64,000 nt of DNA, taken from the NCBI GenBank assembly GCA_028284905.1, contig JANQQU010000028.1, positions 1-64,000 of the forward strand, given 5' to 3'. This DNA is from Calditrichia bacterium (lineage in GTDB: Bacteria; Calditrichota; Calditrichia; RBG-13-44-9; J075). A program made the translations under genes and the position numbers. Under the pieces are notes generated by a model. The model did not search any database, was not told the origin of the DNA, and saw nothing but the letters and a program-made list of their open reading frames with translations. Positions 63,080 through 64,000 of the stretch are shown here, piece by piece. Every line of letters starts with the position of its first letter. Within the stretch, counting starts at the first letter, position 1.

Positions 63080-64000
63080 GTGGCAGATGTTAAAGCAAAA
63101 ATTCTTATTGTGGATGATGAAACAAACATCCATTACTCCTTCGAAAAAATTCTCGGAAGCGATTATGATATTGCTTCCGCTCAAACCGCTGAAGACGGCT
63201 TGCTGAAGCTGGAGAAACTTCATCCGGATGTGGTGGTTATGGATATCAAGATGCCGGGGATGAACGGTCTGGAAGCGCTGAAACGCATGCGCGATATTGA
63301 TGGCCGCGTGCCGGTAGTGATGATGACGGCACACGGTTCCATGGACACCGCCATTAAAGCGATGAAATATGGTGCTTTTGAATATCTGCTAAAACCATTT
63401 GATATCGACCGTATGCGGGAAGTTATCCAGAAGGCTTTCCAAAGTAGCCAACTAATGCGCCGGTCTGTTCGTGTCGCCAGCGAAAAAGGTGAGAAAACTG
63501 ATATCAGTGGCGACATGATTGTCGGTACTTCCGAGGCGATGCAGGAAGTGTATAAACTGATCGGGCAGGTTGCTGCACAGGATGTCACCGTATTGATTCG
63601 TGGGGATAGCGGCACTGGGAAAGAGTTAGTGGCGCGGGCGATTTATCATCATAGCCGCCGGGCGAAAGCGCCCTTTTTGGAAGTGAATTGTGCCGCTTTG
63701 CCGGAGAACCTCCTAGAATCCGAATTGTTTGGCTACGAGAAGGGGGCATTTACCGGGGCGACGGAACGGCGGATTGGAAAGTTCGAACAAGTGGACGGCG
63801 GTACTCTTTTTCTGGATGAGATTGGAGAAATGTCTCTAGTGACTCAGGCTAAAATTCTTCGGGTGATCCAATATGGAGAGTTTAACCGGGTAGGGGGGAA
63901 TACAGTTATCCGGAACAATGTACGCCTGCTAGCAGCAACCAACCGGAATCTGGAAGAGATGATCAAGAAAGGGGAATTCCGGGAAGATCTTTACTATCGC
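63080..64000 (+). CDS. Sigma-54-dependent NtrC-type response regulator (partial, runs off window)
   Basis: The reading frame is open from a GTG (63080, preceded by AAGGAAG) to the window end, so only 307 N-terminal residues are seen. The receiver has Asp55 in VVMDIKMPG and Lys in LLKPFDI. The AAA+ sigma-54 activator domain starts near 150 with [15 protein letters not shown], the GAFTGA sigma-54 contact motif, and the Walker B FLDEIGE. The C-terminal Fis-type HTH is beyond the window. It is not listed in the ORF track because it is unfinished. Its upstream neighbours suggest a phosphorelay. Confidence 0.95.
   Translation, partial: MADVKAKILIVDDETNIHYSFEKILGSDYDIASAQTAEDGLLKLEKLHPDVVVMDIKMPGMNGLEALKRMRDIDGRVPVVMMTAHGSMDTAIKAMKYGAFEYLLKPFDIDRMREVIQKAFQSSQLMRRSVRVASEKGEKTDISGDMIVGTSEAMQEVYKLIGQVAAQDVTVLIRGDSGTGKELVARAIYHHSRRAKAPFLEVNCAALPENLLESELFGYEKGAFTGATERRIGKFEQVDGGTLFLDEIGEMSLVTQAKILRVIQYGEFNRVGGNTVIRNNVRLLAATNRNLEEMIKKGEFREDLYYR

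Overview
The window looks like a chromosomal segment (mid-40s to about 50 percent GC by eye) from a free-living Gram-negative-type bacterium of the FCB/Calditrichota-KSB1-like part of the tree. The clues are a secreted peptidase ending in an ANYPNPFNP-type C-terminal sorting domain, a GWxTD-type protein, a DUF5683 protein, PEGA-domain kinases, a complete SUF operon and a chorismate dehydratase-like (futalosine menaquinone) gene. This lineage call is inference from gene content only. I see no rRNA, tRNA, CRISPR array, prophage or complete IS element.

Layout. 1-9.4 kb (+): an 11.75-copy octamer repeat at the edge, two subunits of a CO-dehydrogenase/xanthine-dehydrogenase-type molybdoenzyme, a large secreted M28 peptidase, an orphan IS1 InsA-like DNA-binding protein with an upstream palindrome, and a Tat-exported cupin-like protein followed by an ABC exporter pair. 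9.4-22.5 kb (-): a Ser/Thr kinase with five PEGA-like domains, a DUF3108 protein, a heavy-metal efflux system (response regulator, sensor kinase, RND pump fused to its outer-membrane factor, adaptor), and a divergent DnaA. 22.5-37.6 kb: rpmB (+), then two long minus-strand gene trains. The first runs from a YrdC-type protein through RidA, lipid kinase, DUF5683, UbiA, antiporter, FtsY and RimO to GWxTD. The second is SPOR, Crp, histidine kinase, MqnA-like and MurF-like. 37.9-39.2 kb (+): a small membrane protein and a GIY-YIG nuclease gene bracketed by two nearly identical 80-bp palindromic cassettes. 39.2-48 kb (-): an eleven-gene SUF operon headed by an Rrf2 regulator with good candidate operators. 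48-64 kb: a DMT transporter, an exported PEP-synthase-like protein, a beta-lactamase-fold serine hydrolase, a cupin, a STAND-type NTPase with about 15 TPRs, an M61 peptidase, an MsrA, a YedK/HMCES-type protease, SixA, a degenerate ATPase-like small protein and the start of an NtrC-type regulator.

The most striking observation is msrA at about 60.6-61.3 kb. Its catalytic cysteine codon is an in-frame TGA, the reading frame continues intact for 194 codons, and a stem-loop with a GGUUC apical loop sits about 20 nt downstream. This is what a bacterial selenocysteine insertion element looks like. Other leads are the GIY-YIG/palindromic-repeat cassette (REP/RAYT-like logic), a DnaA that has lost its arginine finger, sensor-II arginine and GRDHTT box-recognition motif, a repeated 11-bp-period response-regulator box in front of both the regulator and the RND pump, GAC-N7-GTC operators upstream of the SUF operon, an orphan InsA, and a family of dispersed intergenic repeats with octamer-like periodicity.
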